Assembly: GCA_003154555.1 (NCBI GenBank)
Contig: PMDT01000328.1
Span: 3,262 to 23,204, forward strand
Direction: 5' to 3'
DNA: 19,943 bases
Source of the DNA: Spirochaetaceae bacterium
GTDB taxonomy: Bacteria > Spirochaetota > Spirochaetia > SZUA-6 > Fen-1364
The position numbers were made by a program, and so were the translations under genes. Below, one piece after another: positions 6,554 to 13,890 of this stretch. Within the stretch, counting starts at the first letter, position 1; every line of letters begins with the position of its first letter. A model generated the notes under the pieces. The model did not search any database. It was not told the origin of the DNA and saw only the letters and a list, made by a program, of their open reading frames with translations.

Positions 6554-9514
6554 CTAGGGAGCGTATCCGATTGCCTGAAGCTGCGACCCGAAGTCCTGCG
6601 GAAGCGCGGCGGGCGGCCCCGCGCAGAGGGTCGCGGCATAGCCGATCAGGTTCAGGAGCATCCTGTCGGCCGCCGGAACGACGTCGAGATTCTCCAGCAC
6701 GGGGAATGTGCTGAGGATGAAGCGCCCGCTGCCCAGCCTGTGGGTGCACATCAGGAGCCCGGACTCGTATCCCTTTGATCCGCCGCCGCAGTAGCCCGTG
6801 GCAAATGACGCGGCGATGACTTCTTCGGGATCCTGCTGGCCTTCGAAGACAGAGCGCGGAATGAGCGTGCCATAGTAGTACCAGTCGAGTATCCCGTTGC
6901 CCTGCAGACCTTCGAACACCGGATGAAGTCGGGCGACATTCTCCTTGTGGTACAGCCCGTCGGTGAAGGAGTGGCATCGACCTTTCTGCGCGAGCGGCAG
7001 CCATCCGAGGTCGATCTCCCCGTCGCGCGTATCCTTCTCGCGGCGAAATGCTTCGGGGGACAGGAAGAGGGCGACGCTGCCCCGACCGATCCTCCCCGCA
7101 AGGTCGATCCAGAGCTCCTGATGGGGCGCCGTGTTCGACACGTTGCCGACGACGATCACCTCACGCCTGTCCTGCGCGACGTCCCCCATCTGCCGGCAGA
7201 CGATGCCGTGGCGGCGCAACCAGCTCTCAGTTGCCGCGTCGGTCCCGCATGCGGTAACCGCGTGTCTCTCTTTCGGCAGATCCCCCGGGTCCGAGAGAAA
7301 GAACTCGACGGAACGGTTCAGAGGCGCTCCCCCACGCTCCATGTCGGCAACGAATCGGTAGGTCCCGGTCGGACCCGGGAGCGTGACGGCGTCATTCAGC
7401 ACGCTGACTGCGAGCGGCGGATCCTCACCGGGGCCCGGGCTCGGGAGAACGGCCTCCGTGCGGCGCTCCCAGGCGATGCCCTGCGGACCGAAGATCCGGA
7501 ACGTCACCGGGTAGCGGCCCGGCCCCAGAACGTCCTCGTTTGCCAGTACTGCCTCGATGCGCATTGGCCTGCCCGCATAGGCATGAAAGGGCTCGACAAA
7601 AAGACACCAGCGCACGGGCCACCACCCGTTCTGCAGGGCATCCATCGCGCCGGGTTTCCACGTGCGCCACATCCTCCACAATCCCTCCCCGGTGAGCGCA
7701 TGGTCCAGCATGCCGGTCAGGTTGAATCCGCAGATTGCGGGGTTGGAACGGATGAGGTCGAAACCGTGAATCCGGTGGCGTGCCATGCGCGCCTGGCTGT
7801 CGATGAGCAGGTCCTCGGCAAACGGGTAGATGCCATTCATGTCCCACCGCTTCAAATCCTGCGCGAGGCGGCTTTCCATCCCGCGCACCATCAGGTAGTC
7901 CTCCGCGTCGTCGCGGGCGCCGAACTGCTCGAAGCTGCGTGCCTCGTGGATGACGTCCATCATGCTGCCGATGCCGTATTCTGAAAGGAATACCGGTTTC
8001 GAATCGCGGCCGACGTTCCGAATGAGTCGGGTCGACTCGGGCACGTGCGGCGTGGTGGGGTAGATGTGAGCGTCGCCGGCGCCTTCGACGTATGCCGCCC
8101 GCGCGGAATTCCATTTCGGGGGTACCGCGGCGGCGCCCGGCGCTTCTTTTCCCCAGACGTGGTCCCACGTCCTGCTTCCGGGATTGCTTGCCGAACCGAT
8201 CGACCACTGGCCGTCCCAGCGGCCGCTGGAAAGGAGAACCAGGCGCGTGTCGTCGAGGGACCGCACGAGGGCCAGGGACTCCACCGCGTGACGGAAGACG
8301 GGGCCGTCGAATGTCTCATTGAGCAGGCCGTGGATGACAAGGCTGGGATGGTTGCGGTCTCGGAGCACCATCTCCCGGATCGAAAAGTCGAAGCGCCTCG
8401 TCATGTCGGGAGAATCCTCGAGAAGCCAGCCGGCATAGCTCTCCTGGTACACCATCAGGCCCAGCTCGTCGCACATGTCGAGCTCCCACGGGTGCGCCGT
8501 CATCGCGATGAACCGCACCATGTTGTATCCCGCGGCCTTCGCGTACAGGAGATCGCGGCGCAGGATGTCGGGCATGCCGTCGGGCGGTACGACCTGTCCC
8601 ACAGGGCAGCAGTTGCCCGTGTGGGTGGATTTCAGGAAGAGCCTTTTTCCGTTGAGCCGGAACCAGCCATTCGTGATCCTGAAATCGCGGAAGCCGATCC
8701 TGACCGACGACTCATCCGGTGCGTCCGTCCCCTCCGCCGTGAGCGTCGCGGTCAGTCGATACAGGAAGGGGTCCTCGAGGCTCCATGCGCGGTGCTTCTC
8801 CACGCGAAGGCTGGCGGTCGCGACCGTGTCGCCGTGGGGAAGGGCGACGCCGATCGCCTCTCTGGCGAGGTTTTCCCCGCCAGTGGCAGGCGCGATCTGG
8901 ACGCGCAATTGCCCCCTCTTTTCCCGGCCCGCGTTTCGCATGGTGATCGCGAGGGCAACGACGCCTGATTTCCATTCGGGCCGGGCGAAAATATCCAGTA
9001 TCCGGGCGACCGGCGCGACGATGATCTCCACGGGCTGAAAGATTCCGCCGTGGTTGAAGTCGCTTCCCGGCGACGCGACAGGCTTCTTGTTGCGGTGCGG
9101 CGTCTGGCCCAGGATCATTCCGTCAATCGAATCGTTCGTGGGGTTTACGACCCGCACGGCAAGCTGATTGTCCCCTGCGGCAATTGCGTCCGTCACATCG
9201 AGCGTGAAGGGCGATTCCCCTCCCTCGTGCCCTCCGACGGCGGTCCCGTTCACCCAGACTTCGGCCTCGTAGTCGACGGCCCAGAAGCGAAGGAGGTACC
9301 GTGCGTCGGCGCGCCGGTCCGAGAAGAATGTGCGCCAGTACCACGCAACGCCGTGGTAACCGGGGAATGTCTCCTGGATGACGGAGGGAACGCGCGTCGA
9401 ACGGGCGCCGGCGTGGCCTGCGATGGAAAACCACTTCTCCCTGCGGCCCTTGTTTTCCGGATCGGTGGCGATCTGCCACGTCCCGTTGAGAGAGGTGACG
9501 GGGCTGAGTGTCAT
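6554..9514 (-). CDS. Glycoside hydrolase family 2 enzyme (beta-galactosidase/beta-glucuronidase superfamily)
   Basis: A 986-residue retaining glycosidase. Domains in order: a jelly-roll sugar-binding domain (about 5-170, with LNGTWQ, VPSVIQE and YEAEVWVNG), an immunoglobulin-like domain (about 170-280), and a TIM barrel from GFRDFRITNGWFRLNGKRL at 274-292. The acid/base is Glu400 in HGLLNE and the nucleophile is Glu512 in FLSEYG. Past about residue 640 are beta-sandwich and Rossmann- or amidotransferase-like segments (WLRRHGIVCRQ, EVIVVGN, GSVALFLSPEAF), as in long GH2 proteins. There is no signal peptide, so it should act in the cytoplasm on a small imported glycoside. It lies 63 nt after the second permease in the same orientation. 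Whether it removes galactose, glucuronate or another sugar cannot be settled here; the neighbouring keto-deoxy-sugar-acid genes would suit a uronide (inference). Confidence 0.9.
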   Translation of the reverse strand: MTLSPVTSLNGTWQIATDPENKGRREKWFSIAGHAGARSTRVPSVIQETFPGYHGVAWYWRTFFSDRRADARYLLRFWAVDYEAEVWVNGTAVGGHEGGESPFTLDVTDAIAAGDNQLAVRVVNPTNDSIDGMILGQTPHRNKKPVASPGSDFNHGGIFQPVEIIVAPVARILDIFARPEWKSGVVALAITMRNAGREKRGQLRVQIAPATGGENLAREAIGVALPHGDTVATASLRVEKHRAWSLEDPFLYRLTATLTAEGTDAPDESSVRIGFRDFRITNGWFRLNGKRLFLKSTHTGNCCPVGQVVPPDGMPDILRRDLLYAKAAGYNMVRFIAMTAHPWELDMCDELGLMVYQESYAGWLLEDSPDMTRRFDFSIREMVLRDRNHPSLVIHGLLNETFDGPVFRHAVESLALVRSLDDTRLVLLSSGRWDGQWSIGSASNPGSRTWDHVWGKEAPGAAAVPPKWNSARAAYVEGAGDAHIYPTTPHVPESTRLIRNVGRDSKPVFLSEYGIGSMMDVIHEARSFEQFGARDDAEDYLMVRGMESRLAQDLKRWDMNGIYPFAEDLLIDSQARMARHRIHGFDLIRSNPAICGFNLTGMLDHALTGEGLWRMWRTWKPGAMDALQNGWWPVRWCLFVEPFHAYAGRPMRIEAVLANEDVLGPGRYPVTFRIFGPQGIAWERRTEAVLPSPGPGEDPPLAVSVLNDAVTLPGPTGTYRFVADMERGGAPLNRSVEFFLSDPGDLPKERHAVTACGTDAATESWLRRHGIVCRQMGDVAQDRREVIVVGNVSNTAPHQELWIDLAGRIGRGSVALFLSPEAFRREKDTRDGEIDLGWLPLAQKGRCHSFTDGLYHKENVARLHPVFEGLQGNGILDWYYYGTLIPRSVFEGQQDPEEVIAASFATGYCGGGSKGYESGLLMCTHRLGSGRFILSTFPVLENLDVVPAADRMLLNLIGYAATLCAGPPAALPQDFGSQLQAIGYAP

Positions 9515-9577
9515 CGGGCTATGCTCCCGGCGACCGCGGCCGCTTTGGTCCGGATTCCCGCGGCGGCCGGGCAGCTC

Positions 9578-10417
9578 CTATCCCTTGATCCCGGCGGTCG
9601 TCATGCCCTCGATGATTCTTCTCTGGAAGATGTAGAAGAAAATGAGCTGGGGGATGAGGATCATGATGACGGCCCGCATGACCGCGCCATAGTCCATCGA
9701 GAACTCCTCCCGGAAGAAGGCGGAAGCGAGCGGGATGGTGAAATGGGTGTTGGTGTTCAGGAGGATGGAGGCGAGGGTGTACTCGTTCCAGGCGCCCAGG
9801 AAGTTGAAGATCGTGAGCGTGGTGAAAACCGGCATGATCAGGGGCAGGTCGATCAGAAAGAGGATCCGCAGGAGCCCGGCGCCATCCATGAGTGCCGCTT
9901 CCTCCATCTCCAGGGGGATGGCCTTCATTCCGCCGACGAATACCAGGGTGCCGAAAGGGATCGAGCCGGCGATGTAGGGCCAGGGAAGGGTCATGATGCT
10001 GTCGACACCCATCCCGAGGGGTTTCAGCGCAATCGAGATCCCGTAGATCGGGAACAGCAGGACGAAAATCGGCACTGCTGTCGCGGTGAGGAAGAAGAAG
10101 TAGAAGAAGTTTCCCATTGCCGCATGCCGATGATGCAGGCGCGCGATGGCAAACGAGCTGAAAAAGTTGATGACAAGTGCGCCGATCGTGGTGATGACGG
10201 CCACGATGAGGCTGTTCTTGAAGAGGATGAGGATGTGCGACTTTGTGAAGGTGTCGACGTACTTCATGAAGTCCCACTTCGGGGGGAAGCTCGTCGGTTG
10301 CGTGAAGATGCCGGCATTGTCCTTGAAGGAAAGGACGACGCCCCACAGGAAGGGAAAGAGCATGATGGCGGATATCAGGATCACGCCGAGGTAGAGCACG
10401 ATGCGTATTGGCTTCAT
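9578..10417 (-). CDS. Carbohydrate ABC transporter permease, MalG/CUT1 type
   Basis: A 279-residue inner-membrane permease with six hydrophobic segments, the first at about 7-30 (IVLYLGVILISAIMLFPFLW). The EAA loop that docks the ATPase reads EEAALMDGAG...LPLIMP at about 172-196. The length and the C-terminal FQRRIIEGMTTAGIKG are typical of the MalG-side subunit of CUT1 importers. It should pair with the MalF-type subunit encoded just upstream, the stop of which is 9 nt from this start. No ATPase gene is present in the window, so the pair probably uses a shared MsmX/MalK-type ATPase encoded elsewhere, as in many CUT1 systems. Start ATG is the complement of 10415-10417, preceded on the minus strand by an AGGGGAA-type ribosome site. 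Confidence 0.95.
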   Translation of the reverse strand: MKPIRIVLYLGVILISAIMLFPFLWGVVLSFKDNAGIFTQPTSFPPKWDFMKYVDTFTKSHILILFKNSLIVAVITTIGALVINFFSSFAIARLHHRHAAMGNFFYFFFLTATAVPIFVLLFPIYGISIALKPLGMGVDSIMTLPWPYIAGSIPFGTLVFVGGMKAIPLEMEEAALMDGAGLLRILFLIDLPLIMPVFTTLTIFNFLGAWNEYTLASILLNTNTHFTIPLASAFFREEFSMDYGAVMRAVIMILIPQLIFFYIFQRRIIEGMTTAGIKG

Positions 10418-10426
10418 GATGTTCCC

Positions 10427-11305
10427 CTAGTTCTCGACCCGTTTTCGGGTCACGGTCAGGAACCCGATAGAGAGGCCCATGATGAGGACGAACAGGATAA
10501 GGGAGAGCGCCGCGCCATACCCGAAGTTGCGGTCGAATCCCCACTGCTCGTCGTAGATATAGTAGGCGAGGACCGTCGACTTATAGTTCGGTCCTCCGCG
10601 CGTGAGGATGACGATGGTCTGGAATGTCTGGAGGGCATTGATGATGATATAGACGACGCAGATCTTCAGCGTTTCCTTCAGGAGAGGAAGCGTGAGATAC
10701 CACGCCCTCTGCGGCTTGGAGGCGCCGTCGATGGTGGCAGCCTCATTCAGCTCCCGCGGGATCATCTTCAACCCGGCCATGATGAGGACCGCGTAGAAGC
10801 CGATGCTCTTCCAGGTATCGATGACGGACACCGTGTAGGGGGTCAGCGTGGGACCGCCGATCCACACCCTGGCAAGCTTGCCCAGACCGATGGCCTTGAG
10901 AAATGGATTCAGGATGCCCATGCCGGGGTCGACGACGAAGTACCAGACGAGGGTCGTGAGAACCCCTGAGAGGATATAGGGAGTGAACGTGATGAGCTTG
11001 ACGAAGCCGCTGCCCCGGAAGCTGATGTTCAGCAGGAGTCCCAGAAGGAAGGAGAGGGGAAAGAGGAGAATGAATTCGCTCAGCATGATGATGGCGGAGT
11101 TCTTGATTGCGGTCAGGGCATGGTCGTCCTTGATCATGCGCTTGAAGTTGTCCAGCGTATTGTAGTGCTTCTGGGAGTTGATCATGTTGTACTGGAAGGC
11201 GGTCCTGAACGTGGTCGCCACCGGGTAGAGCGTATAAACGGTGAAGAAGAAAAGCGTTGGCAGGAGGAAGAGAAGCTTGATCCAACGCTTGCAGAATGCA
11301 TGCAT
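10427..11305 (-). CDS. Carbohydrate ABC transporter permease, MalF/UgpA/CUT1 type
   Basis: A 292-residue inner-membrane permease with an N-terminal membrane segment (LLFLLPTLFFFTVYTLYPV, about 11-29) and five more hydrophobic stretches. The ATPase-docking EAA loop is NEAATIDGAS...LPLLKE at about 187-211. The LYPVATTFRTAF region and length fit the MalF/UgpA-side subunit without the large MalF periplasmic domain. It forms a heterodimer with the permease at 9578-10417. Start ATG is the complement of 11303-11305, with GGGAGGA at 11313-11319 seven nt upstream. The binding-protein gene lies 183 nt upstream, separated by a strong stem-loop terminator at 11420-11449. Permease expression therefore depends on read-through or on a weak internal promoter. 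Confidence 0.95.
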   Translation of the reverse strand: MHAFCKRWIKLLFLLPTLFFFTVYTLYPVATTFRTAFQYNMINSQKHYNTLDNFKRMIKDDHALTAIKNSAIIMLSEFILLFPLSFLLGLLLNISFRGSGFVKLITFTPYILSGVLTTLVWYFVVDPGMGILNPFLKAIGLGKLARVWIGGPTLTPYTVSVIDTWKSIGFYAVLIMAGLKMIPRELNEAATIDGASKPQRAWYLTLPLLKETLKICVVYIIINALQTFQTIVILTRGGPNYKSTVLAYYIYDEQWGFDRNFGYGAALSLILFVLIMGLSIGFLTVTRKRVEN

Positions 11306-11346
11306 ATGCCGATCCTCCCTCGGTCAAGAGTTGCCTGACGAGTCCC

Positions 11347-11377
11347 AGTATATCATGGGTGGTTGGCGCGATGCCAA
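11347..11377 (-). promoter_or_regulatory. Weak candidate internal promoter before the permease genes
   Basis: On the minus strand TTGGCA (complement of 11372-11377) is followed 19 nt later by TATACT (complement of 11347-11352). The -10 is good, but the spacing is longer than the preferred 17 and the -35 overlaps a stem-loop. It sits downstream of the terminator at 11420-11449 and 41 nt before the permease start codon, so it could supply separate permease transcription. Low confidence. Confidence 0.25.
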
Positions 11378-11390
11378 TCCGCGGCCACCC
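11357..11390. repeat. Stem-loop inverted repeat in the permease leader
   Basis: GGGTGG-TTGGC at 11357-11367 pairs with GCCAA at 11373-11377 and CCACCC at 11385-11390. This leaves a 5-nt apical loop and a 7-nt one-sided bulge. It has no U-tract on either side, so it is not an obvious terminator. It may shape the permease transcript leader or be an operator overlapping the weak promoter above. Confidence 0.45.
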
Positions 11391-11419
11391 GGCGGTTCTT
11401 TCATGTGCGGAATGCAGGG

Positions 11420-11449
11420 AAAAAGGGCCCCTGGCTTTCGCCAAGGGCC
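11420..11449 (-). terminator. Rho-independent terminator between binding-protein and permease genes
   Basis: Read on the minus strand, a 10-bp stem (GGCCCTTGGC / GCCAGGGGCC, one G-U pair) closes a GAAA tetraloop. One base later follows a run of five T at 11424-11420. It starts 39 nt after the TAA stop of the sugar-binding protein. A partial terminator here is a usual way to make far more binding protein than permease. Confidence 0.85.
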
Positions 11450-11488
11450 GCTTGCACTCTGTGCCAGATCACTTAAATCGTGTGTGAG

Positions 11489-12811
11489 TTACTTCTTCAG
11501 CTGAGCGATCGCGCCGTCGATGTTCACATCGACCTTCGCGAGCTCCGTGGGGATGTCAGCCGCGGTCATGCTGCCGTTCAAGAGGCTGACCAACAGGTTG
11601 TCGATGGGGTTTCCCCAGGCCGGCGAATAGATATTCGCATCGGTGTTCCAGCGGAGATACGGCGAATAGGCTGCCGTAATCGTTCCCTTCATGGCGTCGT
11701 TGATGAGGGTGTACTGCTGCTTCATGACGGGGCCGAGGCTGGAAGGATTGAAGGCCACCTTCACTGGAAGGATGAATCCCGCCTTCAGGGCGATGGGGAA
11801 GGCGTCGTTCGAGTAGCGCCACTTGTTGAAATCGACGATAGCTTTCAGCTTGTCCTGGTCCTTTTCAACGTTCCCGCCGACACCGTAGCCGTTGCCGACG
11901 AACTTGATCGCCTGCTTCTGGCTGTAGGGCGAGTTGGGGAAGTTGATGCCCCAGTTGAACACGAGGTCCTTCTCGATTGGCTGCCCGACGATCTTGCCAA
12001 GCTGGTCCGAGGGAAGGGAGATCATCGCTGCCTTGCCGGCGAGGAACATCTGCACCATGGCCTCGAAGTTGAGGGTGGCGTTGTTGTCAGGGAATGCTCC
12101 AAGCGCCTTCAGCTCCGCGATTGCCTTGAACGCGGCCGCGTACCCGGCGTCGACTGTCTTCACCTTGTGCGTGAGGAACAGGTCGTCGCCCTGGTCGTCG
12201 ATGCCCCAGAGCTGCATCCACTGATAGAAGCCCCAGGTGGGCCAGGGATCCAGGGTCCCGATGTCGATCGTCGCGATCCCGTTCTTCTTGAAGACCGGAA
12301 CGCACGCCTTCAGCTCTTCGTAGGTGGTCGGGATCTTCAGGCCGTACTTGTCGAACAGCGACTTGTTGAGCATCCACGCCTGGACCTGCATCTCTGCAGG
12401 GAATCCTGCGATCCTGCCGTCCTTCGTCGCCAGCAGGTTCCATGTCCCGCTCAAGAACTTCGACTTGAAGGCCGGATCGAAATACGGCGTCAGGTCGACG
12501 AGGGTGGTCGGGTTGTTCTGCAGCGTCTGGGACAGCCATATGGCGTTCCACCAGAAGAAGTCGGGAAGGGTGTTGGAGGAGATCATTACCTGATATTTCT
12601 GCTGCATCGTTGTATGGTCAACGATCTGGTAATCGAATTTCACGTTCGGGTGCGCCTTCATATAGGTGTCGATCGTGGCACCCACCTGGTCGGTTTCCTT
12701 GCCGATGAAGTTGACATAGGTGATGGTGATGGTCTTCGCGGCGGCGAATGCCATGGCGCCCACGGAGAGCAACACGACGGATATGAGAAGAATCGTGAAC
12801 AGTTTTCTCAT
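11489..12811 (-). CDS. Extracellular sugar-binding protein of a CUT1 ABC transporter
   Basis: A 440-residue family 1 extracellular solute-binding protein that captures a carbohydrate and delivers it to the two permeases. Residues 1-23 are a signal peptide: MRK, then a hydrophobic core, ending at AMAFA-AAKT, a signal-peptidase-I site. No lipobox cysteine is present, so the mature protein should be free in a periplasm. The body shows family features such as SSNTLPDFFWWNA near 80-90, a PTTYEELKA segment in the middle and an AMVQMFLAGKAAMI segment at about 265-280. The start is the ATG complement of 12809-12811, with AAGGGGGA at 12817-12824; an in-frame extension back to 12928 has no signal-peptide logic. 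It is the first gene of its operon, preceded by a long structured leader and followed by a terminator. The ligand is unknown. Confidence 0.93.
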   Translation of the reverse strand: MRKLFTILLISVVLLSVGAMAFAAAKTITITYVNFIGKETDQVGATIDTYMKAHPNVKFDYQIVDHTTMQQKYQVMISSNTLPDFFWWNAIWLSQTLQNNPTTLVDLTPYFDPAFKSKFLSGTWNLLATKDGRIAGFPAEMQVQAWMLNKSLFDKYGLKIPTTYEELKACVPVFKKNGIATIDIGTLDPWPTWGFYQWMQLWGIDDQGDDLFLTHKVKTVDAGYAAAFKAIAELKALGAFPDNNATLNFEAMVQMFLAGKAAMISLPSDQLGKIVGQPIEKDLVFNWGINFPNSPYSQKQAIKFVGNGYGVGGNVEKDQDKLKAIVDFNKWRYSNDAFPIALKAGFILPVKVAFNPSSLGPVMKQQYTLINDAMKGTITAAYSPYLRWNTDANIYSPAWGNPIDNLLVSLLNGSMTAADIPTELAKVDVNIDGAIAQLKK

Positions 12812-12843
12812 GCTTATCCCCCTTCTTTTGGATCCGATGTGAC

Positions 12844-13028
12844 CGGGTGGAAGGTTTCTCCTCTCACCCGCTTGGGGCGACGGGCCGTTCAGCCCTGCCC
12901 CCGTGACCGAAGCTCCTGCGGACTGCATGAGCCCCGTTCGTCAGCGTTCCGTGGCTCCCTCCTTTCCCTGGCACGAGCACGCGGCCTGCCGAATCGTCGA
13001 ACAGGCCGACTCCTGCCCCTGAGGGGCA
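12844..13028 (-). promoter_or_regulatory. Structured 5' leader of the sugar-binding-protein transcript
   Basis: This gene-free stretch, part of the 423-nt gap at 12812-13234, holds four consecutive inverted repeats on the minus-strand RNA. TGCCCC/GGGGCA is at 13014-13028. CGGCCTG/CAGGCCG is at 12982-13008. A two-part stem (GGGGC and GGGC against GCCC and GCCCC) is at 12874-12901. CGGGTG/CACCCG is at 12844-12870. If the promoter at 13043-13070 is used, the leader is about 225 nt long. I could not match it to a known riboswitch class, and chance pairing is easy in GC-rich DNA. Confidence 0.35.
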
Positions 13029-13042
13029 TGGTGCCTGCGCAA

Positions 13043-13070
13043 ATCCTAAATCATCGCCTCTCATTGTCAA
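13043..13070 (-). promoter_or_regulatory. Candidate sigma-70-type promoter of the transporter operon
   Basis: On the minus strand a perfect TTGACA (complement of 13065-13070) is followed after 16 nt by TAGGAT (complement of 13043-13048), matching four of six -10 positions. It points toward the binding-protein gene. The 17-bp inverted-repeat arm at 13088-13104 lies 17 nt upstream of the -35. Confidence 0.5.
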
Positions 13071-13087
13071 CTGAGATTTGGGAAGAC

Positions 13088-13153
13088 ACTCGATAGAAAT
13101 GTCCCCCCTGTTCCCCTGCCGGCGCCGCGCTCCCGAGGACATTTCAATCGAGT
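13088..13153. repeat. Long interrupted inverted repeat between divergent operons (candidate operator pair)
   Basis: Two 17-bp arms, 13088-13104 and 13137-13153, are inverted copies with 16 of 17 positions matching and a 32-nt spacer. Read toward the outside, both arms are GGACATTTC(T/A)ATCGAGT. I found no third copy of GGACATTT or its complement in the window. The element lies in the intergenic gap between the minus-strand transporter promoter and the plus-strand aldolase gene, as expected for a shared operator. It could also be the residual ends of a lost mobile element, or form a hairpin in RNA. Confidence 0.75.
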
Positions 13154-13167
13154 CCTTGCGCCGATTC

Positions 13168-13197
13168 TTGATGGCGGCGCGCGAATGGCGTTAAGGT
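13168..13197 (+). promoter_or_regulatory. Weak candidate promoter of the first aldolase-kinase pair
   Basis: TTGATG at 13168-13173 and TAAGGT at 13192-13197 are separated by 18 nt and lie 37 nt before the aldolase start codon. Each hexamer matches consensus only in part. It is the best candidate I see downstream of the inverted repeat, but it could be coincidental. Confidence 0.25.
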
Positions 13198-13234
13198 GGT
13201 CCGATCTCAGCTCACAACCGATCGGGGGGACGCT

Positions 13235-13888
13235 ATGGGCATGAAAAAGGACGTCCTGGACGCCCTGCACGAAAGCGGCGTTGTGGCCGTCATCCGCACC
13301 GAGAATCCGCGCGACCTTGCTGCAGTCGCCCGCGCGCTGCACGCCGGTGGGGTGCGCTGCGTGGAAATCACAATGACCGTGCCGGGCGCGCTGGACATCA
13401 TCCGCGACGCCTGCGCCGCGCTTTCCGGCATCGACGTCTTCATTGGTGCGGGCACGGTACTCGACGCCGTGAGCGCGCGCGCGGCCATCATCGCGGGGGC
13501 CCGATTCGTCGTGGGGCCCGGCTTCGATCCCGAGATCGTCAGGACGTGCGCCCTGTACGGCGTCATGAATATGCCGGGTGCCCTCACGCCGCAGGAAATC
13601 CTGACTGCCTGGAAAGGCGGCGCAGACGTCGTGAAGATTTTCCCCGCCGATCTCGGCGGTCCCGACTACATCAAGACCGTGCGCGAGCCGCTTCCGCAAG
13701 TGGCGCTCCTGCCGACAAAGGGCATCGACCTTTCCACCGCGGGTGCCTATATCAAGGCGGGGGCCTTTGCCGTCGGAGCAGGGGGCGCCCTTGTGAGCAA
13801 GGCTTTGATCGCGGCAGGGGACTACGATCGGATCACCGCCAATGCGCGCGAGTTCACCCGGATCGTGCGGGACGCGAGGAAGGGGTAA
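13235..13888 (+). CDS. kdgA: 2-dehydro-3-deoxy-phosphogluconate (KDPG)-type aldolase, copy 1
   Basis: A 217-residue class I aldolase of the KDPG/KHG (Eda) family, normal length. It should cleave a 2-keto-3-deoxy-6-phospho sugar acid to pyruvate and glyceraldehyde 3-phosphate. Visible catalytic features are VAVIR at 17-21, Glu44 in CVEITMT, GAGTVLD at 71-77 and the Schiff-base Lys134 in DVVKIFPAD. The phosphate-binding loop, usually PTGG, reads PTKG at 160-163, which is odd and may change substrate phosphate recognition. The start is ATG 13235 or ATG 13241, six codons-bases apart in frame, preceded by GGGGGGA at 13224-13230. The kinase gene follows after 2 nt. A paralogue, also followed by a kinase gene, lies at 16319-16975. 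Confidence 0.9.
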   Translation: MGMKKDVLDALHESGVVAVIRTENPRDLAAVARALHAGGVRCVEITMTVPGALDIIRDACAALSGIDVFIGAGTVLDAVSARAAIIAGARFVVGPGFDPEIVRTCALYGVMNMPGALTPQEILTAWKGGADVVKIFPADLGGPDYIKTVREPLPQVALLPTKGIDLSTAGAYIKAGAFAVGAGGALVSKALIAAGDYDRITANAREFTRIVRDARKG

Positions 13889-13890
13889 CC

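Noticed and set aside
9050..10969. A 639-codon open frame on the plus strand opposite the permeases and GH2 start
   Set aside because: The translation is a low-complexity Asp/Glu/Gly/Arg string antisense to two permeases with clear membrane segments and EAA loops.
12812..12928. In-frame upstream extension of the sugar-binding protein to 12928
   Set aside because: It would bury the signal peptide behind about 39 residues, while ATG at 12809-12811 has a good ribosome site and a normal leader peptide.
11480..13096. A 538-codon open frame on the plus strand opposite the sugar-binding protein
   Set aside because: The minus-strand gene has a signal peptide, ribosome site and family features; the plus-strand frame has none and is a shadow.
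13088..13153. Reading the 17-bp inverted repeat as a transcription terminator
   Set aside because: It follows no gene in either direction, the loop is 32 nt and there is no T-run after either arm.
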